Below, piece by piece: positions 18,054-27,157 of a stretch of 64,000 nucleotides of DNA. The notes below the pieces were generated by a model. It was not told the DNA's origin, did no database searches, and worked only from the letters and a program-made list of their open reading frames with translations. Origin of the DNA: Streptomyces sp. NBC_01775 (GTDB taxonomy: Bacteria; Actinomycetota; Actinomycetes; Streptomycetales; Streptomycetaceae); NCBI RefSeq assembly GCF_035917675.1, contig NZ_CP109104.1, positions 4,464,001 to 4,528,000 on the forward strand, written 5' to 3'. A program made the translations under genes and the position numbers. The first letter of the stretch is position 1; every line of letters starts with the position of its first letter.

Positions 18054-18872
18054 CTACGCCACCGTGAAGACCTCCCTCAAGGCGCGGCGCCAGCGGTTGG
18101 CGGGGAGGGTGGGGGTCAGGGCGCCCAGGGAGGCGTACTTGGTGAAGTCGGCGGCGCGGTGGCCGTGTTCGTGGAGGAGGAGGTCGGCCTCCGTGAGGTG
18201 GCCGTAGGACTTGGTCTCGACGAGAACGAGGTCACGGGCCGCGCGGACCTCGTTGCCGTGGGCGTCGCGGCAGACGAGGCCCGCGTCGCAGGTGATGCGC
18301 CGGCCGTCGGCCACGAAGGTGGCGCGGGTGTAGTCCGTCACCAGGCTGGGGCGCAGGTCGTCGGGGACGGTGAAGCCGGCGCCGTAGGTCTCCTCCAGCG
18401 TCCGGCGCAGGAAGCTGCGGGACGCGTCTTCCAGCGCGTGGGCGCGCTCGCCCAGGCGGCGGCGGAACTTGAGGGTCTGGCCCCGGCCGCCCTTCGCCTT
18501 GATCTCGAACTGGCGCTCCCCGGTGTCCTCGTAGAGCCGCTCGCGGATCTTGCAGCGCTGCCGGCGGCTCTGCCGGTGGTCGTGGTAGGCGCGCAGGCCC
18601 GGGGTGTCGTAGTAGACGGAGTGGTAGCCGAACCACCGGCGTCCGCCTATGGACAGGGCGCGGAAGGGCTCGTCGCGGTGCGGGTCGGTCAGGCGCGCCG
18701 CGATGTCCTGGAAGGCGTGCGACGGGACGAGGTAGCAGCGGTCGTAGCGGTCCAGCAGCGGGGCGCGCTCCATGACCTCGGCCAGACCGACGGGGTGGGC
18801 GGCGAGCGCGGCCCGGGCGAGTGCGCGGACGGCCGGGGCGACGCGGGTGGCCGCGGTGACAGGCCCGGTCAT
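18054..18872 (-). CDS. VTC-domain protein (polyphosphate-polymerase-like)
   Basis: 272 residues matching the VTC/tunnel-fold family: DRYDRCYLVPS, the basic FGYHSVYYDTPGLRAYHDHRQSRRQRCKIRERLYEDTG block, FEIKAKGGRGQTLKFRR, and the acidic VLVETKSYG strand. The Arg/Lys and Glu residues lining the tunnel are those used for triphosphate and metal binding, and YDT and KIRER are typical. Eukaryotic VTC4 makes polyphosphate at a membrane; bacterial single-domain homologues are less understood. It overlaps the DUF4956 membrane gene (ATGA), which suggests a complex. Confidence 0.82.
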   Translation of the reverse strand: MTGPVTAATRVAPAVRALARAALAAHPVGLAEVMERAPLLDRYDRCYLVPSHAFQDIAARLTDPHRDEPFRALSIGGRRWFGYHSVYYDTPGLRAYHDHRQSRRQRCKIRERLYEDTGERQFEIKAKGGRGQTLKFRRRLGERAHALEDASRSFLRRTLEETYGAGFTVPDDLRPSLVTDYTRATFVADGRRITCDAGLVCRDAHGNEVRAARDLVLVETKSYGHLTEADLLLHEHGHRAADFTKYASLGALTPTLPANRWRRALREVFTVA

Positions 18873-19597
18873 CGGGCGGTCTCCGTCAGCTGAGCGGCAG
18901 GGGCAGCGGCAGATGCGGTGTCACACGTACGGGGGTCGCTGCCACCGGAGTTGCGGGTGTCGCTGTCGCCGGAGTCGTCACGAACGGCGCTGCGGCTTCG
19001 TCCCCGGGACGCGGCCAGGGACTCGTTCTTCGCCGACGGCGCGGGCTGGCGGTAGCGCACGTCCACGACCGTCAGGTCACGGACGAAGTCGACCTCGCTG
19101 ATTTTCCAGGCCAGCGGCTCCCCCAGCCGCGCGCGGATCCGTTCGCGTACGGCCTCCGGCGCGGTGACGGCCGCGTCCAGGGTGACGACCGCGCGCCGGG
19201 TGCGGGAGAACAGGCGCGGGTGGTCGGCGCAGTAGAGGACGGCGACGGGCAGCAGGCACAGCGCGGCGGCGAGGCCGAAGGGCAGGTGCGGCAGACCGGA
19301 GACCAGGCCGATGACGAGGGTGGTGAAGTAGTACGCCACTTCCTCGTGCTGGATGGACTCCGAGCGCAGCCGGATCATCGACAGCACGCCGAACAGGCCG
19401 AATCCGAGCGCCATTCCGCCGTCGCCCCCGACCCGGGCGAGGGCCGCGACGACCGCGAACAGCGCGACGTTCAGCGCGAGATAAGCGGGGAGCAGGTCCC
19501 GTCGCCGGTGTCTGGGGAAGTACACGGCGAACGTCAGGACCAGCACGGCTGCGAGGTCGAGTGCGAGGTGGGTGGCGAACTGGCTCAGCGATTCCAT
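18869..19597 (-). CDS. DUF4956 membrane protein, partner of the VTC protein
   Basis: 242 residues: four or five TM helices in the N-terminal half (LDLAAVLVLTFAVYF, AYLALNVALFAVVAAL, GFGLFGVLSMIRLRSE, VAYYFTTLVIGLVSGL, LAAALCLLPVAVLYC), then a cytosolic domain (VTLDAAVTAPEAVRERIRARLG...KISEVDFVRDLTVVDVRYR) and a Ser/Asp-rich tail. The FSMIRLRSE-like motif is characteristic of DUF4956. Cotranscribed and overlapping with the VTC gene; the pair could make or translocate polyphosphate or another polymer at the membrane (inference). Confidence 0.8.
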   Translation of the reverse strand: MESLSQFATHLALDLAAVLVLTFAVYFPRHRRRDLLPAYLALNVALFAVVAALARVGGDGGMALGFGLFGVLSMIRLRSESIQHEEVAYYFTTLVIGLVSGLPHLPFGLAAALCLLPVAVLYCADHPRLFSRTRRAVVTLDAAVTAPEAVRERIRARLGEPLAWKISEVDFVRDLTVVDVRYRQPAPSAKNESLAASRGRSRSAVRDDSGDSDTRNSGGSDPRTCDTASAAAPAAQLTETAR

Positions 19598-19898
19598 GCC
19601 GTCGAACGTAGGGAAGCGCGGGTTAAAGCGACTTCCTTGTGACGTTAAGGATCGGGAGCGGCTGCTCGCCGTCTGCGGCAGCGCGGGACATGAGCCTGCT
19701 CCGGCAGGGCGTGCGGCCAGGTCACAAGCGCGCTGCGGCGGCCGGCCGAAGCGCCGGACGAGCTGGTTCCCGGGGACAAGGGCCGGGGAACGGCCGGAAA
19801 TGTGACCCCTGGGGCGGCTGGTCCAAGAGGGGCGCGACTCGCACGTCCGTCCGTCTACGGCCTATCCTCATGCGGACCATGAGGAGGGGCATAAGGCT
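19598..19898. other. Divergent intergenic region, DUF4956 / Ser-Thr kinase
   Basis: 301 bp, no gene supported. Near the DUF4956 start (19620-19650) two TTAA-containing boxes (GGTTAAAGC and CGTTAAGG) lie about 22 bp apart and could be promoter or operator elements. Near the kinase start, TATCCT at 19862 is a weak -10 candidate, and GAGGAGG precedes the ATG. Confidence 0.45.
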
Positions 19899-21968
19899 AT
19901 GGAAGCGCTGAGCGCTGAGGACCCCCACTGGATCGGTGGTTACCGTCTGCTGGGCAGGCTCGGCGAAGGCGGCATGGGCCGCGTCTACCTCGCACGTTCC
20001 GAACGCGGCCGGACCGTGGCGGTGAAGGTCGTCCAGGACCAACTGGCGCGCAGCACCGACTTCCGACGGCGCTTCGCCCAGGAGGTCACCGCGGCGCGCC
20101 GGGTGGGCGGCACCTGGACGGCGGCCGTGCTGGACGCCGACACCGAGGCCGACACCCCGTGGGTGGCCACCGCCTACGTGGCGGGGCCCTCGCTGGCCGA
20201 GGTGGTGGACATCCAGTACGGACCGCTGCCGGAGACCTCCGTGCGCGCGCTGGCCGCCGGACTCGGCCACGCGCTCGGCGCCATCCACGGCGCTGGGCTC
20301 GTGCACCGCGACCTCAAACCCTCCAACGTGCTGGTGACCATCGACGGGCCACGCGTCATCGACTTCGGCATCGCCCGCGCGCTCGACGGTGCCGTGCAGT
20401 CCTCCGGCGGCCTCACCAAGACAGGCGTCGTCGTCGGCTCGCCCGGCTTCATGTCGCCCGAGCAGGTACGCGGGGAGCGGGTGACCCCGGCGAGCGACGT
20501 GTTCTGCCTGGGCGCCGTGCTGGCGTACGCCGCGACCGGGCGCATGCCCTTCGGCACGGCGGAGGGCGGCATCCACTCGCTGCTGTTCCGCGTCACCCAG
20601 GAGGAGCCCGACCTGGCGGGCGTTCCCGAGGGACTGCTGCCGCTGATCGCCGGGGCGCTGGCGAAGGACACGGGGCAACGCCCCGATGTTCCCGCGCTGC
20701 TGGAGGCCCTCGGCCCCGACACCGGGCCCAACGGCGCGTGGCTGCCGGGCGAGGTGCTGGCCGAACTGGGCCGGCACGCGGTGGCCCTGCTGGACAGCGA
20801 GGACCCGGAGGCGGCGGACGCCCTGCGGGACGCGGGAGCCCTGCCGGACGCGGGCGCGCTGCCGGACGCGGAGGCCCTGCGCGCCGCAGAGGTCCTGCGG
20901 GACGCGGGCTCGCCGTCGGACGGGGGCGCGCTGCCGGACGGGGGCGCGCTGCCGAACGGGGGCGCGCTGCCGGACGGGGGCGCGCTGCCGAACGCCGAGC
21001 GGGAGGTGAGCGCGGGGGCGGGGGCGGGCGTCGGCTTCGGGCCCGCGCAGGTGCCCGACTCCCCGGCGCCCGGCTACGCCACCCCGTCAGGCGGACCGAA
21101 CACCCCGTCAGGGTCGCCCACCCCGCCCGGAGCCCCGGGGAGTCCGGCCAACGGCGCGTTCGGGCCGCCCAGTCCGTACGTTCCCCTCCAAGGCCCCACG
21201 CCGGGCGGACCGTTCCAGGGGCCGGGGCCAGGACCGGGACCGGGGCCAGGACCTGGCCGGGGGCCCGTGCCCCACTCGCCGCGCGGAGCAGGCGCCCCGC
21301 GCGGGCTGTCGATCGCGCTGAACTCGTTGCTGGGCCTCCTCCTGGTCCCGCTGATGCTCCAGCTCTCCACCCTCATCGATGTGCTCACGCGCGCCCAGTC
21401 GGCGCTGGCCGCTTCCGATATCAGCCCGAGGATCGGCGCGCTCGACGGCTTCTCCACGCTGCGCACCCAGTCGATGGTGTTCGAGATCCTCACGGTCGTC
21501 GTCGGAATCCCGGTCATTGTGCTGTGGCTGTGCTGGTTCCGGGCCGCACGGCTGCGCGGCGAGGAGCTCAAGCCTGATGGGTTCCGGCGCGGCAAGGGCT
21601 TGGCCGTGGGCTCCTGGTTCATCCCCGTGGTCTTCTTCTACCTCCCCAAGCAGATCGCCAACGACATCTGGCGGGCCTCCGTACCGCCGCCGAAGGACCG
21701 GCGGCGCTCGCTGCTCAACTGCTGGTGGATCGCCTGGCTCTGCTTCTTCGTGGGGGAGGCGACGTCCCTGGTCTCCTGGTACGACCAGGAGAACCTCCTG
21801 TCCGCCGTCGGCGGCGCCGCGACCTCGGCGTTCTTCACCTTCATCGGCATCATCGGCGCCGTGCTGGCCGGAGTGGTGGTGCACCGGATCACCAAGGCGC
21901 AGGCAACGGCGCCCACCACCGCCGCGCCGATACCGGCACAAGCGCAGGCACAGGCAGCAAATTCATGA
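19899..21968 (+). CDS. Ser/Thr protein kinase fused to a DUF4328 membrane domain
   Basis: 689 residues. N-terminal Hanks-type kinase: glycine loop GEGGMGRV, catalytic Lys43, HRDLKPSN at 136-143, DFG at 155-157, GSPGFMSPEQ in the activation segment. A Pro/Ala/Gly-rich linker (about 290-470) with 18-bp DNA repeats (GALPDG/GALPNG) follows. The C-terminal region has four TM helices and the DUF4328 signature FRRGKGLAVGSWFIPVVFFYLPKQIANDIW. PASTA repeats are absent, so it is not a PknB orthologue. The membrane half probably anchors and regulates the kinase. A close paralogue follows 146 bp downstream. Confidence 0.9.
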   Translation: MEALSAEDPHWIGGYRLLGRLGEGGMGRVYLARSERGRTVAVKVVQDQLARSTDFRRRFAQEVTAARRVGGTWTAAVLDADTEADTPWVATAYVAGPSLAEVVDIQYGPLPETSVRALAAGLGHALGAIHGAGLVHRDLKPSNVLVTIDGPRVIDFGIARALDGAVQSSGGLTKTGVVVGSPGFMSPEQVRGERVTPASDVFCLGAVLAYAATGRMPFGTAEGGIHSLLFRVTQEEPDLAGVPEGLLPLIAGALAKDTGQRPDVPALLEALGPDTGPNGAWLPGEVLAELGRHAVALLDSEDPEAADALRDAGALPDAGALPDAEALRAAEVLRDAGSPSDGGALPDGGALPNGGALPDGGALPNAEREVSAGAGAGVGFGPAQVPDSPAPGYATPSGGPNTPSGSPTPPGAPGSPANGAFGPPSPYVPLQGPTPGGPFQGPGPGPGPGPGPGRGPVPHSPRGAGAPRGLSIALNSLLGLLLVPLMLQLSTLIDVLTRAQSALAASDISPRIGALDGFSTLRTQSMVFEILTVVVGIPVIVLWLCWFRAARLRGEELKPDGFRRGKGLAVGSWFIPVVFFYLPKQIANDIWRASVPPPKDRRRSLLNCWWIAWLCFFVGEATSLVSWYDQENLLSAVGGAATSAFFTFIGIIGAVLAGVVVHRITKAQATAPTTAAPIPAQAQAQAANS

Positions 21969-22114
21969 CACAGCGTCACCCCCCTACGATCCCCTACGAT
22001 CAAAGCGAGGCCCGTTGGCAGCCCTCCCGTGACATTCGTGGCCGACAGTGAAATGAGAGACAGCCTCGGACCAAAGCGGGGAAGGCCACCACGAGCAGCG
22101 GGAGCGGGCAGAGC

Positions 22115-24205
22115 ATGACGGACCTGACGTCGGACGATCCGGCCCACGTAGGCCCGTACCGGCTGCTGCGCAGGCTCGGGGCCGGCGGCATGGGCCGGGT
22201 GTATCTCGCGCGCTCCTCGGGCGGACGCACCGTGGCGGTCAAGCTCGTCAAGGGAGACCTGGCCGACGATCCCCTCTTCCGCGCCAGGTTCCAGCTGGAG
22301 GTCGAGGCCGCGCGGCGCGTCGGCGACCGGTGGACGGCGCCGGTGCTGGACGCCGACACCGAGGCCGACACCCCGTGGGTGGCCACCGGTTACATCGCGG
22401 GCCCCTCGCTCGACGAGGTCGTCTCGGCGGGCACCCAGAGCTGGACCGGGACGCGGCGCCGGTCGGGGTACGGTCCGCTGCCGGCCGATTCGCTGCGGGT
22501 TCTCGCCTACGGGCTGGCCTCGGCGCTGCTGGACATCCACGGCGCCGGGCTCGTGCACCGCGACCTCAAACCCTCCAACGTGCTGCTGACGATCGACGGG
22601 CCGCGCGTCATCGACTTCGGCATCGCCCGCGCGCTCGACGCTGTGCCCGAGTCGACGCTCACCACCGCCGGCATGGTCGTCGGCTCGCCCAGCTACATGT
22701 CGCCCGAGCAGATCACGGGCGACCCGGTCACCGCCGCGAGCGATGTGTTCTGCCTCGGCGGCGTGCTCGCCTACGCGGCGACGGGACGTCCGCCCTTCGG
22801 ATCGCCGTCCGGGGCCGGAGGCGTGCACTCGGTGATGTTCCGTATCGCCTCCGAGGAACCGGACCTCGCGGGCCTGGACGACGAGCCCGAGCCGGGCGGG
22901 TCGGGCGATCCACGCGACCCACGCGAACCGGCCGGACCGCGCAAGGCGGGCGATCGGGCCGGACCCGGTAGCGGCATGGGGCCGATGCGGAAGCTGATCG
23001 CCGACTGCCTCGACAAGGACCCCGAGAACCGGCCCGCGCCCGAAGAGGTCGTGGAGCGGGTGCAGCCCATCGCGACCGGCATCTCGGCACCCCCGTGGCT
23101 GCCCGCCGGACTCCTGGCCGAACTGGGGCGCCACGCCGCCGAGTTGCTCGACGCCGAAACGCCCCCTTCGGGCTCCGGGCGGCCCGGGGCCCCCGTACTC
23201 CCGACCGCCTCGCCGGCCCCGTCGGCTCCCGGCGCTTCCCCGGAAACGGCAGGGCAAGCGGAAGCGCCGTCCGAGTCCGGCACCCCGTCCCCGTCGGACA
23301 GCTCGCTCTCCTCGGGGACGACGGCACCCGAACCGGCGACACCCACCGAGGTCCGCCGTCCCGACGGCGACCCCGCCAGCGGATCCCGGCCCAGGCGCCC
23401 CCGGCGGGTGGGGCGGGCGCTGCTGGTCGCGGCCGGTGTGGTGGTGCTGGTCGGCGCCGGGGTGGCCGCCGGTACGGGGCTGGGGCCGCTGGGCGACGAC
23501 GAGAAGAAGAAGGAATCGCGGTCGGACTCCGACGTGCCCCCGGAGTACGTCGGCACCTGGGTCGGCGCCGTGGAGCGCGACGGCCGGCCGACGGGACAGC
23601 ACCGCCGCTTCGTCATCACCGAGGGCAACGAGGGTGAGGTCGTCGCCAACAGCGTCAGCCTGGGCACCGACTACGAGTGCAAGAGCGACGGCAAGCTCGA
23701 GGGGAAGGCCGGATCAGCCTCGGGCGTGGGGCTGCGGCTGAACACCAAGGTCGTCAAGAGCCTGCCCGAGGGCAAGTGCGCGGCGATCGGCGAGCACACG
23801 CTGCTGGCCAAGCCCGGCGACACCCTCGAATGGCGCGCCGCGGGCCGTACCGCCACCTTGCACAAGGTCGCCTCGCCGGAGAAGATCCCGCAGGAACTGG
23901 TGGGTAAGTGGCAGCGGCAGCTGGCCAACGGAGGCCAGCAGACGCTGACCATCGCCGCCGACGACATCGACGGCAAGGGCCTCTCGATGATCTCGAACGG
24001 CGTCGAGCGCTGCGAGGCGGACGCCGATGTGTTCTCCGTCGGGACCGACACCGACCCCGTACGGGTGGCGCCGCCCGAGGTCGACAGGACCGTGTCCCGC
24101 GGCGCCTGCCAGGCCGGCAACGCCTCCACCCTGCGGCTCGACGGCGAAACCCTGCGGCGGGAGTTCCCGGACGGCGGCGCCGTGGTGTACGAGCGCGCGG
24201 AATGA
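22115..24205 (+). CDS. Membrane Ser/Thr protein kinase with C-terminal sensor domain
   Basis: 696 residues. The kinase domain matches the upstream paralogue (GAGGMGRV, Lys43, HRDLKPSN, DFG, GSPSYMSPEQ). A long Pro/Ser/Glu-rich linker follows, then one TM helix (LLVAAGVVVLVGAGVAAG, about residue 435-455) and an extracytoplasmic region of about 230 residues. That region consists of two similar beta-rich repeats, starting YVGTWVGAVERDG and LVGKWQRQLANGG, each with Cys residues. This suggests duplicated small beta-barrel ligand domains. The upstream gap contains CCCCTACGAT twice in tandem (21985-22004 region); TACGAT could be a -10 box. Confidence 0.9.
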   Translation: MTDLTSDDPAHVGPYRLLRRLGAGGMGRVYLARSSGGRTVAVKLVKGDLADDPLFRARFQLEVEAARRVGDRWTAPVLDADTEADTPWVATGYIAGPSLDEVVSAGTQSWTGTRRRSGYGPLPADSLRVLAYGLASALLDIHGAGLVHRDLKPSNVLLTIDGPRVIDFGIARALDAVPESTLTTAGMVVGSPSYMSPEQITGDPVTAASDVFCLGGVLAYAATGRPPFGSPSGAGGVHSVMFRIASEEPDLAGLDDEPEPGGSGDPRDPREPAGPRKAGDRAGPGSGMGPMRKLIADCLDKDPENRPAPEEVVERVQPIATGISAPPWLPAGLLAELGRHAAELLDAETPPSGSGRPGAPVLPTASPAPSAPGASPETAGQAEAPSESGTPSPSDSSLSSGTTAPEPATPTEVRRPDGDPASGSRPRRPRRVGRALLVAAGVVVLVGAGVAAGTGLGPLGDDEKKKESRSDSDVPPEYVGTWVGAVERDGRPTGQHRRFVITEGNEGEVVANSVSLGTDYECKSDGKLEGKAGSASGVGLRLNTKVVKSLPEGKCAAIGEHTLLAKPGDTLEWRAAGRTATLHKVASPEKIPQELVGKWQRQLANGGQQTLTIAADDIDGKGLSMISNGVERCEADADVFSVGTDTDPVRVAPPEVDRTVSRGACQAGNASTLRLDGETLRREFPDGGAVVYERAE

Positions 24206-24310
24206 CGGACTGACTCCGGGCACCGTTCCCGCACCCCGGAAGCGCCGGACGCACGCCGCGTCCCCCGGCCACGGACGGCCGGAGGACGCGAGGCGCTCAA
24301 GACGGCGACT

Positions 24311-24367
24311 CCCTGCTTCGTCTCCAGGTCCCTGCTTCGTCTCCAGGTCCCTACTTCGTCTCCAGGT
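24311..24367. repeat. Three 19-bp tandem units containing the ABC-permease stop
   Basis: Units at 24311, 24330 and 24349, consensus CCCTGCTTCGTCTCCAGGT. The third unit is the 3' end of the permease: on the minus strand it encodes ...DLETK followed by TAG. In the two distal units the same position is CAG. 19 bp is not a multiple of three, so this is not a coding repeat. Confidence 0.9.
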
Positions 24368-26018
24368 CCCTCCTGCGGAACCCGGCCAGCCCCACCGCCA
24401 GCAGCCCCGCGGCCACGAGGACGAGCAGCAGCTCCGGCGTCCAGCGCATGTCCGCCGAGGGAAGCTGGGGGACGTGGCCGAAGGGCGAGAGGTCGTTCAT
24501 CCAGCCGGGCAGGTCCAGGAGCTTGCCGAGGTAGCCGACGACGAAGCCGTAGACGGGCACCAGCCACGCGACGGCCGTCGCCTTCGGCGCCCAGCCGAAC
24601 AGCAGCGCCGCCACCCCGCCGGTGACCCACAGCGCGGGCGCGTAGGCGAGTCCCGCGCCCAGCAGCCGCCCGAGCAGGCCCGCGTCCCCCGTGGCGGCGG
24701 CACCGGCCAGGCCGAGGCCGAGCGCGCCGAGAAGCAGCACCAGCGTGCCGCCGCCGAGGGCGACCACCAGGTGCGACCCGACCCAGCGGGACCGCGACAG
24801 ACCGGTGGCCAGCAGCGGCTCGGCCCGGCCCGCGGTCTCCTCCGAGCGCGGGCGCAGCGCGGCCATGACGACGTAGAGCGAGGCGACGACGGCGATCACC
24901 AGCATGATCGTCGAGGCGAAGGACTCCGACAGCGAGCCGCCCGCCTCGGCGATGGCGTCGCGTACGTCGCCGCCGAGGTCGTTGAGCATGTCCTCGATGT
25001 CGCCGAGGAGGGACCCGTACATCGCGCCGAGCAGCACCAGCCCCGCGCCGAAGCCGAGGAGCAGGCCGCGGTGCAGTCTCAGGGCGAAGCCGAGCGGGTG
25101 GGTGAGCACCCGGGTGGCCCGCGCGCTGCCCAGCCTGGGCGGCAGCAGCCCGGCTCCCACGTCGCGCCGGGTGCTGAGCAGGTACCCGGCGGCGCCCGTC
25201 ACCACGGCCACCGCGAGGGCGAGCAGCAGCGGCCACCAGCGGTCGTCGACGAAGGGGTAGCTGCGCTGGGCCCAGCCGATGGGCGAGAGCCAGGAGATCG
25301 CGTCGGTGCCCACGTCGCCCGCGGCGCGCAGCGCGTAGGCGGCGCCGAGCACGCTCAGCGCCATCCCGGAGGCGGCCCTGGCGTGGGCGCTGAGCTGCAC
25401 GGTGACGGCGGCGACGCCCGCGAAGACGAGGCCGACCGCGGTGTGGGCCGCGCCGTAGAGCAGCGCGCCGCCCGCCGTCGAACCGTCGAGCCCGGCGCCC
25501 GGCAGCGTGCCGGCGAGCAGCAGCCCGAGGACCACGTTGGCGCTCGCGACAGTGGTGAGGGCCGCGGTGAGCGTGGCGTGCCGGCCCACGACCCCGGAGC
25601 GGATCAGCTCGGCGATGCCGGTCTCCTCGTCGGCCCTGGTGTGCCGTACGACGGTGAGCACGCTCATCAGACCGGCCAGGATCGCGCCGTAGCCGAGCAT
25701 TTGCAGGCTGAGGGCCGCGGCGGGCGTGAAGTCCGAAAGGTAGTGCTCGGGCCCCGTCATGGCGAGCATGGCCGGGCCGCTCAGCGTCTTGATCATGTCG
25801 GCGGCCTTGGCCGGGTCGTCGGGCGCCATGGTCTTGGCCTTGCTGATGCCCGACAGCGAGACGAGGAAGATCGCCAGAACCCATACGGGCAGGCGCACCC
25901 GGTCGCGCCGCAGCGCGAAGAGGACGAGGGTGCCGGTGCCCGCGAGGGCGTGCCTGCCGGAGGATTCCCGGCCGCGCACGGCCCCGGTGCGGGGTGCGGC
26001 GTCGGTGACGGTGCTCAT
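24351..26018 (-). CDS. ABC exporter permease (TnrB3/tetronasin-exporter-like)
   Basis: 555 residues with about 12 hydrophobic segments, arranged as two similar halves of six helices as in the polyketide-antibiotic exporter permeases. Landmarks are [52 protein letters not shown] and a second-half [28 protein letters not shown] that mirrors the first-half [11 protein letters not shown] motif. The ATG overlaps the ATPase stop (ATGA), so the two are coupled and form the exporter. Likely substrates are hydrophobic drugs or antibiotics. The stop codon lies within a 19-bp tandem array. Confidence 0.9.
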   Translation of the reverse strand: MSTVTDAAPRTGAVRGRESSGRHALAGTGTLVLFALRRDRVRLPVWVLAIFLVSLSGISKAKTMAPDDPAKAADMIKTLSGPAMLAMTGPEHYLSDFTPAAALSLQMLGYGAILAGLMSVLTVVRHTRADEETGIAELIRSGVVGRHATLTAALTTVASANVVLGLLLAGTLPGAGLDGSTAGGALLYGAAHTAVGLVFAGVAAVTVQLSAHARAASGMALSVLGAAYALRAAGDVGTDAISWLSPIGWAQRSYPFVDDRWWPLLLALAVAVVTGAAGYLLSTRRDVGAGLLPPRLGSARATRVLTHPLGFALRLHRGLLLGFGAGLVLLGAMYGSLLGDIEDMLNDLGGDVRDAIAEAGGSLSESFASTIMLVIAVVASLYVVMAALRPRSEETAGRAEPLLATGLSRSRWVGSHLVVALGGGTLVLLLGALGLGLAGAAATGDAGLLGRLLGAGLAYAPALWVTGGVAALLFGWAPKATAVAWLVPVYGFVVGYLGKLLDLPGWMNDLSPFGHVPQLPSADMRWTPELLLVLVAAGLLAVGLAGFRRRDLETK

Positions 26019-27064
26019 CGCGAGGTGGCCTCCGCGTCCGGGCCGGTGTCCACGGAGGTGTCCGCTTCGATGCCGCCCATGCCGTGCCTGTTGGCCGACA
26101 GCTCGTCGCCGTAGTGGCGCAGCATCAGCTCCTCCAGAGTCGGCGGGTGGCTGACGAGGCTGCGTACGCCGAGACCGCTCAGGTGCCGTACGGCGGCGTC
26201 GAGGTGGGCCCCGTCGACGGCGAAGTGGACGCGGTCCCCGTCGGTGCGCAGGTTGTGGATGCCGGGCAGCGTGTCGAGCCCGGTCATGGGTGCGTCGGTC
26301 TCGGCCTCGATGGTGGTCCTGGTCAGGTGCCGCATCTCGCTGAGCGTCCCGGACTGGACGATCTTGCCGAGCCGGATGATGCTCACCCGGTCACAGAGCT
26401 TCTCGACCTGGGACAGGATGTGGCTGGAGAGCAGGACGGTCCGGCCCGCGGCCTTCGCCTGGAGGATCACGTCCTGGAAGATCACCTCCATCAGCGGGTC
26501 GAGGCCCGCCGTGGGCTCGTCCAGCAGCAGCAGCTCCGCGTCGGAGGCGAGCGCCGCGATGATGGCGACCTTCTGCCGGTTGCCCTTGGAGTAGGTGCGG
26601 CCCTTCTTGGTGGGGTCGAGGTCGAAGCGCTCGATCAGCTCGGCCCGCTTGCCCCCGTCGAGCCCACCCGTCACCCGCCGCCGCCCCGAGTGGAGACGCT
26701 TCGCGCCGCCGAATCCATTGCGTAGCCGGGCGAGGAGGTCGATGGCCTCGCCGCCGGTCAGGTTGGGCCACAGCTCGACATCGCCGGGGACGTAGGCGAG
26801 GCGCTGATGGAGGGCGACCGCGTCGTCCCAGGGGTCGGCGCCGAGCAGCCGGGCCGTGCCCGTGTCGGCGCGCAGGAGTCCGAGCAGGACGCGGAGGGTG
26901 GTCGACTTGCCCGCCCCGTTGGGGCCGAGGAAGCCGTGAACCTCACCGCTGGCGACGTCCAGGTCGAGCCCGTCCAGTGCGCGGGTCCTGCCGAAGGTCT
27001 TGACGAGTCCGGAGACGGAGATCGCCGTGGTCGTGGGGGCGGTCGCGGTGGTAGCGGCGTTCAT
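26015..27064 (-). CDS. ABC transporter ATP-binding protein (drug exporter)
   Basis: 349 residues: Walker [11 protein letters not shown]-loop region, signature YSKGNRQKV (SKGN replaces LSGGQ, as is usual in this exporter subfamily), Walker [14 protein letters not shown]-loop LLSSHIL, then a C-terminal extension ([24 protein letters not shown]) typical of daunorubicin-resistance-type ATPases. Partner of the downstream permease. Its promoter overlaps a perfect palindrome bound, presumably, by the divergent GbsR/MarR protein. A -10 placed 7 bases before the ATG suggests a leaderless mRNA. Confidence 0.93.
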   Translation of the reverse strand: MNAATTATAPTTTAISVSGLVKTFGRTRALDGLDLDVASGEVHGFLGPNGAGKSTTLRVLLGLLRADTGTARLLGADPWDDAVALHQRLAYVPGDVELWPNLTGGEAIDLLARLRNGFGGAKRLHSGRRRVTGGLDGGKRAELIERFDLDPTKKGRTYSKGNRQKVAIIAALASDAELLLLDEPTAGLDPLMEVIFQDVILQAKAAGRTVLLSSHILSQVEKLCDRVSIIRLGKIVQSGTLSEMRHLTRTTIEAETDAPMTGLDTLPGIHNLRTDGDRVHFAVDGAHLDAAVRHLSGLGVRSLVSHPPTLEELMLRHYGDELSANRHGMGGIEADTSVDTGPDAEATSR

Positions 27065-27100
27065 GTTTGGGAAGCTACGCTAGTTTCACAAATTTGTGAA
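27065..27100 (-). promoter_or_regulatory. ABC-exporter promoter with 16-bp palindromic operator
   Basis: TTCACAAATTTGTGAA (27085-27100) is a perfect 16-bp palindrome, conspicuously AT-rich for this genome. On the minus strand TTCACA serves as a -35, with exactly 17 bp to TAGCTT (27077-27072) as -10. A repressor on the palindrome would cover the -35 and spacer. The divergent GbsR/MarR gene is the obvious candidate binder. Confidence 0.8.
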
Positions 27101-27157
27101 GTTAAGGAAGCGTTAGGGTCTGTGACGGGACCATCGAGCAGGGAGAAGCTGAACGAC

